From NCBI RefSeq assembly GCF_010747415.1, contig NZ_JAAGNZ010000001.1, positions 2,232,001 to 2,296,000 of the forward strand: DNA of 64,000 nucleotides, read 5' to 3'. Under the pieces are notes generated by a model. It did not search any database. It was not told the origin of the DNA and was given only the letters and a program-made list of their open reading frames with translations. Position 1 is the first letter of the stretch, and each line of letters starts with the position of its first letter. Below, one piece after another: positions 1 to 9,418 of this stretch. The translations under genes and the position numbers were made by a program. The stretch is from Spirosoma agri. Lineage in GTDB: Bacteria > Bacteroidota > Bacteroidia > Cytophagales > Spirosomataceae.

Positions 1-51
1 ACGACAATAGGGGTGCCTTGACGGCTTACGTCCCGTACCGGTCAAGAATAA

Positions 52-114
52 AAAAGGGTTACTATACGGATGCCATCACGACCTGATGAACGGCATTCGG
101 GTAGTAACCCTTTT
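52..114. terminator. Long hairpin, probable bidirectional terminator
   Basis: A 13-bp perfect stem (AAAAGGGTTACTA at 52-64 against its complement at 102-114) carries A-tracts on one side and T-tracts on the other, so it can terminate transcription from either direction. An inner 5-bp stem (ATGCC 70-74, GGCAT 92-96) extends it. It lies upstream of the helicase gene; no gene is evident in 1-254. Confidence 0.6.
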
Positions 115-254
115 ACAATAGGGCACTTTATTTGGCCTATAGCGGTTGTACCCGTATAACTTTCATTTAGACGTTGGCCGTTGGAAGCGGGACTATCGTA
201 TAGACCCCCTGACTCACCATCAAAAACATCCGGCATTCGACGTCAAGCCAACAC

Positions 255-1601
255 ATGCAATTTTCCGATTTATCATTGATTGACCCTATCCTGAAGGCCC
301 TCGCCGAAGAAGGATATACGACACCTACACCCATTCAGGAGCAAGCTATACCCACCTTATTGAGTCGCCGTGATTTGCTGGGATGTGCCCAGACCGGCAC
401 TGGTAAAACGGCTGCGTTTGCCATCCCCATTCTGCAACTGCTCAACGAAGACCGGAGTAAAAACCCGACCGCTCCCCGGCGTATCAAAACGCTGGTATTG
501 ACCCCAACCCGCGAATTAGCCATTCAGATCGACGAAAGCTTTGCCTCGTATGGTCGCCATTTAAACCTGCGTCACACCGTTATTTTCGGGGGCGTATCGC
601 AGCACTCGCAGGTAAACACGCTACGGGGTGGTATCGATATTCTGATCGCTACGCCTGGTCGTTTGCTCGATCTGATGAACCAGAACATCATCTCGCTTCG
701 TGACGTACAATTCTTTGTCCTTGACGAAGCCGACCGGATGCTCGATATGGGCTTTATCCATGATGTTAAAAAAGTGATCGCTCGCTTGCCCGAACGTCGG
801 CAGTCACTGTTTTTCTCGGCAACGATGCCGCCCGACGTGGCTAAACTGGCCGATACGATCCTGAATAAGCCCGCTAAAATTGAGGTTACGCCCGTGTCAT
901 CTACGGCTGACACGATCCAGCAGGCCGTCTATTTTGTTGGAAAAGAAGACAAGCGGAAGTTGCTTGTTCATATTCTGAACGACAAAGGCATTGAGTCGGC
1001 CCTCGTTTTTTCCCGTACCAAACACGGTGCCGATAAAGTTGCCAAAGACCTCCTGAAAGCCGGTATTCAGGCCGAAGCCATCCACGGTAATAAATCGCAA
1101 AATGCCCGTCAGCGGGCGCTGTCGAACTTCAAGAGCCGCCAGACGCGGGTGTTGGTGGCTACCGACATCGCAGCGCGGGGGATCGATGTGGACGAACTGT
1201 CGCACGTGATCAACTACGAACTACCGAACATTCCGGAAACCTATGTTCACCGGATTGGGCGGACAGGCCGGGCGGGTAACGACGGTATTGCGTTGTCCTT
1301 CTGCGACGATGAAGAAACTGAGTATCTGCGCGACATTCATAAACTGATTGGTAAACGCGTTCCGGTTATCGAAGATCATCCGTACGTACTCAACATATCG
1401 GCCGCTTCTGTTGCGCCCGCCCAACCCCGTCAGGGTGGTGGTAATCGCAGCGGGGGTCAGGGGCGCTCAAACGGCTCATCGAACAATGGATCGTTTCGGC
1501 GGGGTGCGACCAGTGGAAGCACTGGTACCAACACCGCTAACAGTCGGGGTGGAAATACCTCGAACCGGCGGTATGGCAACACCCGTTCTGATCGGACGTA
1601 G
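255..1601 (+). CDS. DEAD-box ATP-dependent RNA helicase (RhlE-like)
   Basis: Unwinds RNA duplexes using ATP; family members act in ribosome assembly, RNA decay and cold adaptation in the cytoplasm. The ordered motifs are visible: Q-motif TPTPIQEQ, Walker A AQTGTGKT (about residues 45-52), PTRELA, TPGR, the DEAD box [13 protein letters not shown] (about 155-167), SAT (about 188), ARGID and [10 protein letters not shown] (about 332-341). After about residue 390 comes a Gly/Asn/Arg/Ser-rich low-complexity tail typical of RhlE-type helicases and likely RNA-binding. At 448 aa the length is normal. A strong terminator follows at 1639. The choice among RhlE, DeaD and SrmB subfamilies is inference. 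Confidence 0.95.
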   Translation: MQFSDLSLIDPILKALAEEGYTTPTPIQEQAIPTLLSRRDLLGCAQTGTGKTAAFAIPILQLLNEDRSKNPTAPRRIKTLVLTPTRELAIQIDESFASYGRHLNLRHTVIFGGVSQHSQVNTLRGGIDILIATPGRLLDLMNQNIISLRDVQFFVLDEADRMLDMGFIHDVKKVIARLPERRQSLFFSATMPPDVAKLADTILNKPAKIEVTPVSSTADTIQQAVYFVGKEDKRKLLVHILNDKGIESALVFSRTKHGADKVAKDLLKAGIQAEAIHGNKSQNARQRALSNFKSRQTRVLVATDIAARGIDVDELSHVINYELPNIPETYVHRIGRTGRAGNDGIALSFCDDEETEYLRDIHKLIGKRVPVIEDHPYVLNISAASVAPAQPRQGGGNRSGGQGRSNGSSNNGSFRRGATSGSTGTNTANSRGGNTSNRRYGNTRSDRT

Positions 1602-1638
1602 TCTGTACGCGTAGCTTTTTTGGCTAGCGACTCCAACG

Positions 1639-1680
1639 ACGCCCACCACGAAGCACAGGCTCCGTGGTGGGCGTTTTTAA
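1639..1680. terminator. Convergent terminator between helicase and HMG-CoA reductase
   Basis: An 11-bp GC-rich stem (1640-1650 with 1663-1673, GCCCACCACG type) with a 12-nt loop is followed on the plus strand by TTTTT. It sits between two convergent genes and probably serves the helicase; it overlaps the last bases of the reductase region. Confidence 0.75.
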
Positions 1681-3254
1681 TTTGTTCCCCTCGTCGCATC
1701 GTGACTCGATACCCAGTCGAGAGACGAAATGGCACCCGCCAGTGAGAGTTCGCCAGCGGCAATGACCCCGACTACGATCTCGGCGAATTTGTTTACCTTC
1801 CCGGTTCCGTAGCAATCCATTAGTTCCAGGCATTCGCGCTGTGTGGGCAGCCCGGTTCCGCCCCCAACGGTGCCGACAATGAGGGAAGGTAACGTGATCG
1901 ACCCGTAAAAATCACCAGTCGACGTAACTTCAGAATAAGTGATCGCTGCCGATGATTCGGCTAGACACGCAACATCCTGGCCGGTGGCGATGAACAGCGC
2001 GGCCAGCCCGTTGACGGAATGAAGTCCGTTGTTGTTGGTGCCCGCCAGACGAGCGCCCACATCACCGATGCGCGCGTGACGGATAAGCTGTTCCGGTTCG
2101 ACCTGCAACTCCCGGATGAGCAGCTCACGCGGAATACGCACTTCGGCGGTCACCCGCTTACCACGCGTACGCAGGATGTTCAGTTGCGACGGTTTCTTAT
2201 CGGTGGCCATGTTCGATTCCAGAAAAAAATGGGCGATACTACCCGGCGCAGCAAGGCCGTATTCGTCCAGAATGTAATTACAGGCCGCCAGGGTCGCTTT
2301 ACTGACCATGTTCTGTCCGGCTGCATCACCGGTTTCGAATCCGAACCGGAGAAAGGCCAGCTTGCCATTCAGGTATGAGTCGATGTAGCGAAGTTTGGCA
2401 AAGCGGGAGGTGGCTTCGGCTTCGGTCGCTAACTCACGCTGATGACTGTCAATCCACCGAACGAAATCACGCGCCTGCCGGGCATCGGTGAACTCGAAAA
2501 CCGGAGCCCGCTGCATGGCGTCGTCCTGCACCGTACACAGAACTCCACCGCTCAGATTGATCAATTTAATCCCCCGGTTATAACTGGCAACGAGCGTTCC
2601 CTCCGTGGTGGCCAGCGGAATCAGAAAGTCGCCCTGTGCGTGTTCGCCATTGACGCGCAACGGACCGGCCAGACCGATTGGTACCTGCGCTACCCCCACA
2701 AAATGCTCGCATTTGCCCGCGACGACGGACGGGTTGAACGAGTTTTGAAAAAGATGCTCCGGCGTTGTCTGGGTGAAATCGTTCAGGAACTGGCGTCGTT
2801 TGGCGATCGCATCGGCACTGTAATCATCGATTGAATCGCGCGGAATGGCGGGCTGTGTTTGCGGAAGTACGGTTGAGGCATCGGGTTGCAGCTCATCCTC
2901 CACGATCAGCGTGATCGTGCCAAACGGCTGCGTGTGCAGCGTGATTTCAAGAGTGTGTTTACCCGGTGCCAGCGGCTGCGCCACGGCACTGACCTGTACT
3001 GACCGGCGCAGCGGAAACGCCAGTGGCTGCTGCGCCGAAATGGCCGATACGGCAATTGCTTCTCCGCCATCGGGCGTCAGCGTGAAAGCCTCGGCGGGAT
3101 AATCGCGACCGTCGATGCGCGCGCGCTGTAAGCCCGTGAAGCGAGCGTCCGACAGCCGGTTCTTAAGTGAGAAGGCAAAGCCATCGGGCGTATTTCGAAG
3201 GCTGTTACGGGTGAATAGCTGCTTGAGCAGGACGTTGGGAATGAATCGGAACAC
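1677..3254 (-). CDS. Hydroxymethylglutaryl-CoA reductase
   Basis: Reduces HMG-CoA to mevalonate, the committed step of the mevalonate route to isoprenoids (quinones, carotenoids). Seen in the protein: TEGTLVASYNRG (about residue 217), DKKPSQLN (about 351), GTNNNGLHSVNG, GQDVACLAES (about 424), GTVGGGTGLPTQ (about 459) and a C-terminal SSHD with the likely catalytic His (about 518). These match the Glu, Lys, Asp and His regions of the family. The first ~150 residues are an extra domain lacking those motifs; at 525 aa it is longer than typical class II enzymes (~430 aa). It is monocistronic, divergent from the glycosyltransferase at 3394. Whether NADH or NADPH is used cannot be told. Confidence 0.88.
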   Translation of the reverse strand: MFRFIPNVLLKQLFTRNSLRNTPDGFAFSLKNRLSDARFTGLQRARIDGRDYPAEAFTLTPDGGEAIAVSAISAQQPLAFPLRRSVQVSAVAQPLAPGKHTLEITLHTQPFGTITLIVEDELQPDASTVLPQTQPAIPRDSIDDYSADAIAKRRQFLNDFTQTTPEHLFQNSFNPSVVAGKCEHFVGVAQVPIGLAGPLRVNGEHAQGDFLIPLATTEGTLVASYNRGIKLINLSGGVLCTVQDDAMQRAPVFEFTDARQARDFVRWIDSHQRELATEAEATSRFAKLRYIDSYLNGKLAFLRFGFETGDAAGQNMVSKATLAACNYILDEYGLAAPGSIAHFFLESNMATDKKPSQLNILRTRGKRVTAEVRIPRELLIRELQVEPEQLIRHARIGDVGARLAGTNNNGLHSVNGLAALFIATGQDVACLAESSAAITYSEVTSTGDFYGSITLPSLIVGTVGGGTGLPTQRECLELMDCYGTGKVNKFAEIVVGVIAAGELSLAGAISSLDWVSSHDATRGTN

Positions 3255-3393
3255 GATGGTGACGGATAAACGATGATGGAGAACTAACCGGCGGACTGGC
3301 TACTGATCGTATGATACGGCTTTTTGCGGAAATCCGGTCTGTAATCTCCACAAGTCGATAAACTGTATCCTGCCGGATTGGTTTACTAAGCCT

Positions 3394-4143
3394 ATGCCCA
3401 GCGTTTCCATCATCATTCCAACCCTTAATGAAGAACAGGCTTTGCCACGCACCCTGCGGTTGTTACAGCGCCTTCACCCCGAACCGCTCGAAATTATCAT
3501 TGTCGACGGGGGCAGCACCGATCGGACCATCCAGTTCGCGGAAGCCACCAATCCCTGCTTTCGGGCCCTGCACATCGTCCGGGCTCCGCAGGAAGGGCGA
3601 GCGCACCAGATGAATACGGGAGCCGCCAAAGCATCTGGCGATATTCTCTGTTTCCTCCACGCGGATACCACTCTGCCCGACGATGCACTACGGGTGATCC
3701 GGCACGCGCTGGCTGATTCGGGAACGGTAGCGGGGGGCTTTATTTCGATTATGCGTGGACCCCATACGACCCGCTGGCTAACGTCGTTTCACAACTACAT
3801 CAAGACCTATTACGCACCCCTGTTTTTTCGCCCATACCTCTTTTTTTTCAAAGGAGCACGGCTGCTCTTTGGCGATCAGGTGATCTTTTGCCGACGCGAC
3901 CAGTTCATAAACGTGGGCGGCTACACCGATACGCTGTCGATCATGGAAGAAGCCGATCTGCTGCTGAAACTGATCCCGTTCGGGCGAATCCGGCAGGTGA
4001 ATCGCATCGTTGAATCGTCGGATCGACGGGTGGCTAAACTGGGTTTCTGGAAAGCGAACGGTCTCTTTCTGATGATTGGCTTTCTGTGGGGTATCGGTTA
4101 TTCGCCTGACCGGCTAAAACGATGGTTCAGCGACATCCGGTAA
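3394..4143 (+). CDS. GT2 glycosyltransferase, TIGR04283 (arsenosugar-type) family
   Basis: A GT-A fold family 2 glycosyltransferase. The start SIIIPTLNEEQALPRTL, the nucleotide-binding VDGGSTDRT (about residues 35-43) and the metal-binding HADTTLP (about 90-96) are clear, as is GRAHQMNTGA, which is typical of the TIGR04283 group often linked to arsenosugar biosynthesis. A C-terminal hydrophobic stretch (about 222-235) suggests membrane association. At 249 aa the length is normal for the group. No radical SAM or other arsenosugar partner is visible nearby, so the actual acceptor is unknown. The next gene starts 44 bases downstream and may be co-transcribed. Confidence 0.85.
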   Translation: MPSVSIIIPTLNEEQALPRTLRLLQRLHPEPLEIIIVDGGSTDRTIQFAEATNPCFRALHIVRAPQEGRAHQMNTGAAKASGDILCFLHADTTLPDDALRVIRHALADSGTVAGGFISIMRGPHTTRWLTSFHNYIKTYYAPLFFRPYLFFFKGARLLFGDQVIFCRRDQFINVGGYTDTLSIMEEADLLLKLIPFGRIRQVNRIVESSDRRVAKLGFWKANGLFLMIGFLWGIGYSPDRLKRWFSDIR

Positions 4144-4187
4144 CGTTGTGTTTTCGTGTAAATTTGTTGAGTTATTCCTATTCCTCC

Positions 4188-6311
4188 ATGAAACGACTGC
4201 TCTTACCACTTGGTGCGCTGGCTCTGCTCACGTTCGGTTGGTCCCGTTTTCAACAGAACCCCGCCGACGATAAACCCAACGACAACACAAACTGGGGTGA
4301 ATACCTGGGCGGCCCTGATCGCAACCACTACTCGGCGTTGAGCCAGATTACGCCCGATAATGTCAACACACTAAAAGTGGCCTGGACCTATGCCGCCCGT
4401 GATAGCGGTCAGATTCAGGCTAACCCAATCATTGTGGATGGGGTATTATATGGCGTCACGCCCACCGTTCAGGTGTTTGCCCTCGATGCGGCCACGGGTA
4501 AAGAAATCTGGAAAGTGGGCGATCCGCTCAAAGCGTGGCACAGTACCAGTCGGGGTGTCACCTACTGGCAGTCGGGCGATGAGTCGCGAATTCTGTACAC
4601 GGTTGGCCCGTTACTCTACGCGATCGACGCAAAAAACGGGAAGCCGATCCTGAGCTTTGGTGAAAACGGTCATGCCGATCTGCACGAAGGGTTAGGGCAG
4701 GCGGCCAGCGATAAATTCATCATCTCGAACACACCCGGCACCCTGTTTGACGATCTGATCGTTATGCCCGTTCGGGTATCCGAAGATGTTGGCGGAGCGC
4801 CGGGCTACATCCGGGCATTCAACGTTCGGACGGGCAAACTGGCCTGGACATTCCGCACCATCCCATACCCGAACGAATATGGCTACAACACCTGGCCGAA
4901 AGAAGCGTACCGAGATCCCGCTATTGGCGCGGCTAATAACTGGTCGGGTATGGCCGTCGATAGACGGCGGGGCATCCTTTATGTGCCGACCGGTTCGGCT
5001 GCCTATGACTTTTACGGTGGAAATCGAATAGGGCAAAACCTGTTCGCGAACTGTTTGCTGGCGCTTGACGTCCGGACGGGTAAGCGACTCTGGCATTTTC
5101 AGGCGGTTCACCACGATGTCTGGGATCGGGACTTTCCGGCTCCGCCCAACCTGATCACGGTGACGCAGAACGGGAAGAAAATCGATGCCGTTGCGCAGGT
5201 CACCAAGGCAGGATTCGTGTACGTGTTTGATCGCGTCACGGGAAAGCCACTTTTCCCGATCAAGGAGGTGCCGGTGCCCAAGTCGGACATACCGGGTGAA
5301 GTGACCTGGCCAACGCAGCCTGTTCCGCAGAAACCCGCACCATTCGCGCGGCAGACCATGACCGAAGCCGACATCAATCCGCATTCCGATGATCGCGATT
5401 CGTTAAAAACGGTACTTCGTTCGGTGGGCAAACGATTTTTTGAGCCGATCAGTAAGCGGGGCAGCCTGATGTTTCCCGGCACCGACGGCGGGGCTGAGTG
5501 GGGTGGGGCAGCGGCTGACCCGGATGGTATTCTGTACGTCAATGCCAACGATGTCCCCTGGATCTTTACGATGATCGATGCGCCCAAAAATGACGAGCTA
5601 GCCCATTTGAGCCCAGGTCAGCGGGTGTATACCCAAAACTGTATCGGCTGCCACGGCCCCGAACGAAAAGGCAATGCCCGTAGCGGTTACCCGTCCCTGG
5701 TCGATATCGGGCAACGACGCGACCGGCCCTATGTCACGCAGATCGTCAGCAACGGGAAAGGGATGATGCCCGGCTTTACAACGCTATCGGCTGAACAAAA
5801 GCAGGCATTGATCGCCTTTTTGTTTGGCGAAGAGAAGCAGGAAGTTGGCCGCTCGGCTGCTGTAGCGAACGTAAAGCAGCCGTATCTGCCGTATAAAGTT
5901 ACGGGCTACAACAAGTTTCAGGACAGCAAAGGCTACCCGGCCATTGCGCCACCGTGGGGAACGCTGAATGCTATTGATCTCAACACGGGCGAGTATCTGT
6001 GGAAAATCCCGCTTGGGGAAGATAAGGCCTTAAAGGCCAAAGGGATTCGCAATACGGGAACCGAGAACTACGGTGGTCCGGTCATTACGGCCAGTGGGGT
6101 ATTGTTTATTGCTGCCACGAAAGACGAGAAATTCCGGGCTTTTGATAAGAAAACTGGAAAACTCCTCTGGGAAACGGATCTACCAGCGGCTGGCTTCGCG
6201 ACGCCAGCCACATATCAAGCTGGTGGGAAACAGTATGTGGTCATCGCCTGTGGAGGGGCCAAGCTCGGGGCAAAAAAAGGAAATCAATACGTTGCGTTTG
6301 CCTTGCCTTAA
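4188..6311 (+). CDS. PQQ-dependent dehydrogenase with inserted cytochrome c domain
   Basis: A secreted quinoprotein that would oxidise an alcohol or sugar with pyrroloquinoline quinone and pass electrons to heme c. The start at 4188 gives a signal peptide (MKRLLLPLGALALLTFGW); the longer reading from 4122 would overlap the previous gene. Repeated propeller strands are seen (DAATGKEIWK, NVRTGKLAW, DVRTGKRLWHF, DKKTGKLLWETD). A CxxCH heme motif (CIGCH, about residues 485-489) lies within the propeller, and the last blades resume after it. At 707 aa it fits the Bacteroidota/planctomycete type. The substrate cannot be predicted, and no PQQ biosynthesis genes are in view. Confidence 0.9.
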   Translation: MKRLLLPLGALALLTFGWSRFQQNPADDKPNDNTNWGEYLGGPDRNHYSALSQITPDNVNTLKVAWTYAARDSGQIQANPIIVDGVLYGVTPTVQVFALDAATGKEIWKVGDPLKAWHSTSRGVTYWQSGDESRILYTVGPLLYAIDAKNGKPILSFGENGHADLHEGLGQAASDKFIISNTPGTLFDDLIVMPVRVSEDVGGAPGYIRAFNVRTGKLAWTFRTIPYPNEYGYNTWPKEAYRDPAIGAANNWSGMAVDRRRGILYVPTGSAAYDFYGGNRIGQNLFANCLLALDVRTGKRLWHFQAVHHDVWDRDFPAPPNLITVTQNGKKIDAVAQVTKAGFVYVFDRVTGKPLFPIKEVPVPKSDIPGEVTWPTQPVPQKPAPFARQTMTEADINPHSDDRDSLKTVLRSVGKRFFEPISKRGSLMFPGTDGGAEWGGAAADPDGILYVNANDVPWIFTMIDAPKNDELAHLSPGQRVYTQNCIGCHGPERKGNARSGYPSLVDIGQRRDRPYVTQIVSNGKGMMPGFTTLSAEQKQALIAFLFGEEKQEVGRSAAVANVKQPYLPYKVTGYNKFQDSKGYPAIAPPWGTLNAIDLNTGEYLWKIPLGEDKALKAKGIRNTGTENYGGPVITASGVLFIAATKDEKFRAFDKKTGKLLWETDLPAAGFATPATYQAGGKQYVVIACGGAKLGAKKGNQYVAFALP

Positions 6312-6355
6312 CAACACAGACTCGCCAGAAAGAGAGCGCAAGTATATTTCGTAAT

Positions 6356-6421
6356 GGTTGCAGTGTGGTATCCGAGAGGCCGTATCTTAAGATACGGCCT
6401 CTCGGATACCACACTGCAACC
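6356..6421. repeat. 66-bp perfect palindrome without spacer
   Basis: Every base from 6356 to 6388 pairs with its partner from 6421 back to 6389 (centre CTTAAG at 6386-6391), giving two 33-bp arms and no loop. It lies 45 bases after the dehydrogenase stop. In RNA it would form a strong hairpin and could end transcription, but no T-run follows. Such long spacerless palindromes are normally unstable in bacteria. Confidence 0.9.
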
Positions 6422-6531
6422 GTCCGCTGGACATAAGGTCGTACTGTCTGGTGAAAGAAGTAATAAAAGAGGTTTTTCCGCTCATACCTTTATATATCCG
6501 TTCATCCTGCCTATTCGCCAATTGCATATAA

Positions 6532-6571
6532 TTAGATAGTTGTCTAAATGATTAATTAGATATTTGTCTAA
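6532..6571 (+). promoter_or_regulatory. Duplicated SdpR-type operator upstream of sdpR-sdpI
   Basis: Two near-identical 16-bp sites, TTAGATAGTTGTCTAA (6532-6547) and TTAGATATTTGTCTAA (6556-6571), lie 24 bp apart and end 19 bp before the repressor start. Each is an imperfect inverted repeat (TTAGAY / GTCTAA), as expected for a dimeric ArsR-family repressor. The placement suggests autorepression; this is inference. Confidence 0.7.
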
Positions 6572-6589
6572 GTATTTAACCGAGCGCTA

Positions 6590-6892
6590 ATGAACAATCT
6601 ATTTAAAGCGTTGAATGACCCAACCCGACGACAGATACTGGATCTGTTGCGGGAAGGCGATCTAAACGCTGGTGATATTGCGGAACGGTTTGACATGACA
6701 AAACCCAGCATCTCGCACCACCTCGACCTGCTTCGTCAGGCTGGGCTGGTCGAGTCCGTCAAGCAGGGTCAGTTCATTACTTACTCGCTGAACACGACCG
6801 TACTCGACGAGCTGCTGGCGTGGCTCATGAGTTTCCAGAAAAGCGAATCGACCGTTGCCACTACCCAAAACGAATCCCAACCAAATCCGTAA
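6590..6892 (+). CDS. sdpR: ArsR-family autorepressor, SdpR-like
   Basis: A 100-aa winged-helix repressor. The N-terminus LFKALNDPTRRQILDLLREG, the recognition helix region TKPSISHHLDLLRQAGLV (about residues 39-56) and the wing KQGQFITYSLNTTVLDELL are typical of ArsR proteins of the SdpR group. No metal-binding ELCVCDL motif is present, so metal sensing is unlikely. It is followed 15 bases later by an SdpI-family membrane protein. In Bacillus the SdpI immunity protein sequesters SdpR at the membrane when SdpC toxin is present. Two operator-like repeats lie directly upstream. The symbol is by family resemblance. Confidence 0.85.
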   Translation: MNNLFKALNDPTRRQILDLLREGDLNAGDIAERFDMTKPSISHHLDLLRQAGLVESVKQGQFITYSLNTTVLDELLAWLMSFQKSESTVATTQNESQPNP

Positions 6893-6907
6893 ACACCTTT
6901 GTCAATT

Positions 6908-7570
6908 ATGAAAACAACGTCGACAACCACCGAAATTCTGATGACCATACCCTGGCTGATTGCTATCGTGTATGTCACGTCAATCTGGCCGGAACTTCCT
7001 GCCACCATGCCGAGTCATTATGATCTATCGGGCACCGTGAACGGCTGGAGCCCGAAAGTTGAACTGGCCTGGCTAAGTCTTGGTATGGGCGTTTTCCTGT
7101 ATTTGCTGTTTCGGTTTCTCCCTAAAATCGATCCAAAAGGACGGCTTCAGTCGGCCAATTTTCAAAAGCTCAGGTTTGTTATGATGCTGTTTCTGGCTGC
7201 CCTGCAAGCCAGCCTTTTCTATCTGGCTGTCCACCAATCGACCAGTCAGGCGTTGCTAGGTCCTGAACTGGCGCTTGTCAGTTTGATGCTGGCTGGCATC
7301 GGTAATTACATCACAACGGTCAAACCTAACTGGTTCATCGGTATTCGTACCCCCTGGACGCTTAGTAGTGAAAACGTCTGGCGCCGAACGCATCAGTTGG
7401 GCGGACGATGGATGGTTGCGGGTGGGCTACTGGCTGCCCTGCTGGCGATCGTGGTGCCAGCGCCTTACACGGTAGGCGTTGTGGTTGGGATCATTCTGAC
7501 GGCGTCGTTTATCCCGATCGTGTATTCCTACATTTATTACCGTCAGGAAAAAGCGCGTCAATTCAGCTAA
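6908..7570 (+). CDS. sdpI: SdpI-family membrane protein (DUF1648/SdpI)
   Basis: A polytopic membrane protein of about 220 residues. The N-terminal region LPATMPSHYDLSGTVNGW is the DUF1648 signature found in SdpI/YhfL proteins, and the middle segment NWFIGIRTPWTLSSENVW is the SdpI signature. About six hydrophobic segments can be counted. The ATG at 6908 is preferred over an upstream TTG at 6899. In Bacillus SdpI confers immunity to the SdpC killing factor and relays its presence to SdpR. Here no SdpA/B/C genes are visible, so it may be a general envelope-stress or bacteriocin-immunity module. Likely one operon with the preceding repressor. Confidence 0.85.
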   Translation: MKTTSTTTEILMTIPWLIAIVYVTSIWPELPATMPSHYDLSGTVNGWSPKVELAWLSLGMGVFLYLLFRFLPKIDPKGRLQSANFQKLRFVMMLFLAALQASLFYLAVHQSTSQALLGPELALVSLMLAGIGNYITTVKPNWFIGIRTPWTLSSENVWRRTHQLGGRWMVAGGLLAALLAIVVPAPYTVGVVVGIILTASFIPIVYSYIYYRQEKARQFS

Positions 7571-7594
7571 TCCACTTCTAGTGCCACCGACAAT

Positions 7595-8578
7595 ATGAAT
7601 CGTATACTACTCGCCGTTTTTTCCCTTCTCAGCGCTGGTTCGACCGTATTTGCGCAGACGGAGGAACCAATCCATACCAAAATAACCGTTCCGGAAAGCG
7701 TTGACCTAACGCTGGATGGTACGCTAACCTTACCGGCTACCCGCAAAGGCCCCATTCCCGTTGTCCTGTTGATTGCTGGCTCCGGTTCGACGGATCGGGA
7801 TGGAAACAGTCCTTCACCCATCGGTACGTTTGGTACACTGAAACCCGGTTCGTATCGAATGCTGGCTGATAGCCTAGTGCGACAGGGTATTGCTGTAGCC
7901 CGTTATGACAAACGGGGCTCTGGTACAAATATCGTGGCGACGATGAAGGCACTAAAGCCACAGGATCATCGATTTGAGTATTATGTAAGCGATGCCGTCG
8001 GTTTCGTGCGGCAATTACAGGCCGATAACCGGTTTTCGAAGGTGATTGTCGCGGGGCACAGTGAAGGGTCACTGGTCGGCATGTTGGCTACGATCCAGAC
8101 AAAAGCCAGCGGGTTAATCTCGATAGCGGGTGCCGGGCAGAACATTGCCGATGTACTGAAAAAGCAATTTCAGGCATTACCCGAGTCGCAGCGGCAGCTC
8201 GTTTACCGCGATCTGGATTCGCTACGCGCCGGCCAAACGGTCAGTAAACCGGCACCTTCCGCCCTGATGGTGCTGCATCCACTCCTACAGGGGTCTATGA
8301 TGTCCTGGATGAAATACGACCCCGCTCAGGAAATAAAGCAGATCAAAGGCCCAATCCTGATCATAAACGGTAAGCATGACCTCCAGGTTGCGACGGGCGA
8401 AGCCGAGTTGTTGAAAGCGGCCCGGCCCGATGCGACACTGAGTTTATTCGATCAGATGAATCACGTACTCAAAAATGCCCCGATGGATCGACTGGAAAAT
8501 TTCAAAACCTACACCGATCCGTCGCTACCGCTAACGCCGGGACTGACCACAACGATTGCGCAGTTCGTGAAGCAATGA
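7595..8578 (+). CDS. Secreted alpha/beta hydrolase
   Basis: A 327-aa exported serine hydrolase. The first 21 residues form a signal peptide ending VFAQ. The oxyanion region VVLLIAGSGSTDRDGN (about 52-67), the nucleophile elbow GHSEGS (about 154-159, Ser156), an Asp in NGKHDLQ (about 263) and the His in MNHVLK (about 289) form a complete catalytic triad. RYDKRGSG is typical of the serine aminopeptidase/acyl-esterase-like hydrolase group. The substrate is unknown. It starts 24 bases after sdpI and could be read from the same transcript, though a functional link is not evident. Confidence 0.85.
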   Translation: MNRILLAVFSLLSAGSTVFAQTEEPIHTKITVPESVDLTLDGTLTLPATRKGPIPVVLLIAGSGSTDRDGNSPSPIGTFGTLKPGSYRMLADSLVRQGIAVARYDKRGSGTNIVATMKALKPQDHRFEYYVSDAVGFVRQLQADNRFSKVIVAGHSEGSLVGMLATIQTKASGLISIAGAGQNIADVLKKQFQALPESQRQLVYRDLDSLRAGQTVSKPAPSALMVLHPLLQGSMMSWMKYDPAQEIKQIKGPILIINGKHDLQVATGEAELLKAARPDATLSLFDQMNHVLKNAPMDRLENFKTYTDPSLPLTPGLTTTIAQFVKQ

Positions 8579-8606
8579 CCAGTCTATGCCCCTTTCGTGG
8601 ATTGCC

Positions 8607-9248
8607 TTAATTGGCGGAGTAGTGTTGCAGATAAGCAATCAGCCGTTCGAATTGAAGCTGCTCGTACGGATTTTGCGTCTGGCGGATAAGCAGATGACGG
8701 TAGCTGTCGATCAGCCCGTCGAAGTGGGGATTGTGATTGAGTCGGGCTACGATCAGCCCCTTGTAGCATCGGTGGGTCTGATTATAGACATACTGGCAGG
8801 GCTGGCCTGGGTGTTCATTCAGAAGCCGGTCGAGGGTAGGTAGCGTAGACGCATCATCCAGAAAGGCAAACCCCTTCGTAATGAAAAACTGCTCGATCTG
8901 ATCACAAATAACAACAAGTTCGTCTTCGGAGTGGACTTTGTAGCGGTGATACTGGAAGCCGTTGAATTTACCGATCGAGATGATCAGCGTATTGGCGTCA
9001 GGGCGGTAATCGGGCAGATTATTTAGGAACTGCTGGGCTATCTGCTCCACCTGATCATTCCGGCATCCGAAATTCACCTCCAGCATCGTTTCGTCACCGT
9101 AAAACGACGGTGACAGGATGACGTTCTGAAACCCGATGGCTGTTGTTCGACGGTACTGCTTCTTTTCAGGCAGCAACGTAAACGCCTGTTTCGAAAAAAA
9201 CGGGGTGAGTTGTTGGTACAGGTTTGTTTCGAACGGCGTAGAAGTCAT
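8607..9248 (-). CDS. Conserved hypothetical cytoplasmic protein
   Basis: A 213-aa protein without signal peptide or membrane segment. It has mixed alpha/beta character with aromatic-rich stretches (KQYRRTTAIGFQNVILSP, KFNGFQYHRYKVHS). I do not recognise the family; it faintly resembles DUF4304-type proteins in size and composition. It is convergent with the hydrolase (28-base gap) and lies upstream of and divergent from ssrA. Codon use is like the host neighbours. Confidence 0.7.
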   Translation of the reverse strand: MTSTPFETNLYQQLTPFFSKQAFTLLPEKKQYRRTTAIGFQNVILSPSFYGDETMLEVNFGCRNDQVEQIAQQFLNNLPDYRPDANTLIISIGKFNGFQYHRYKVHSEDELVVICDQIEQFFITKGFAFLDDASTLPTLDRLLNEHPGQPCQYVYNQTHRCYKGLIVARLNHNPHFDGLIDSYRHLLIRQTQNPYEQLQFERLIAYLQHYSAN

Positions 9249-9418
9249 CGGGATCAGCTAATCATAAACGCATGGTATATTGGATACCGTCATAACAGGC
9301 TGAGGACAAATTAGTTTGATAAATTTAGTGTGAAGGGCCTACGGGAACTGCGTGGTTCCTCGAACTAAATCACGGCCATGCTGGTTTAACCAACACACGC
9401 CCGCAGCGGGAGTCATTT

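Noticed and set aside
42..236. 64-codon minus-strand frame at the left edge
   Set aside because: It overlaps the long terminator hairpin and has no protein-like features.
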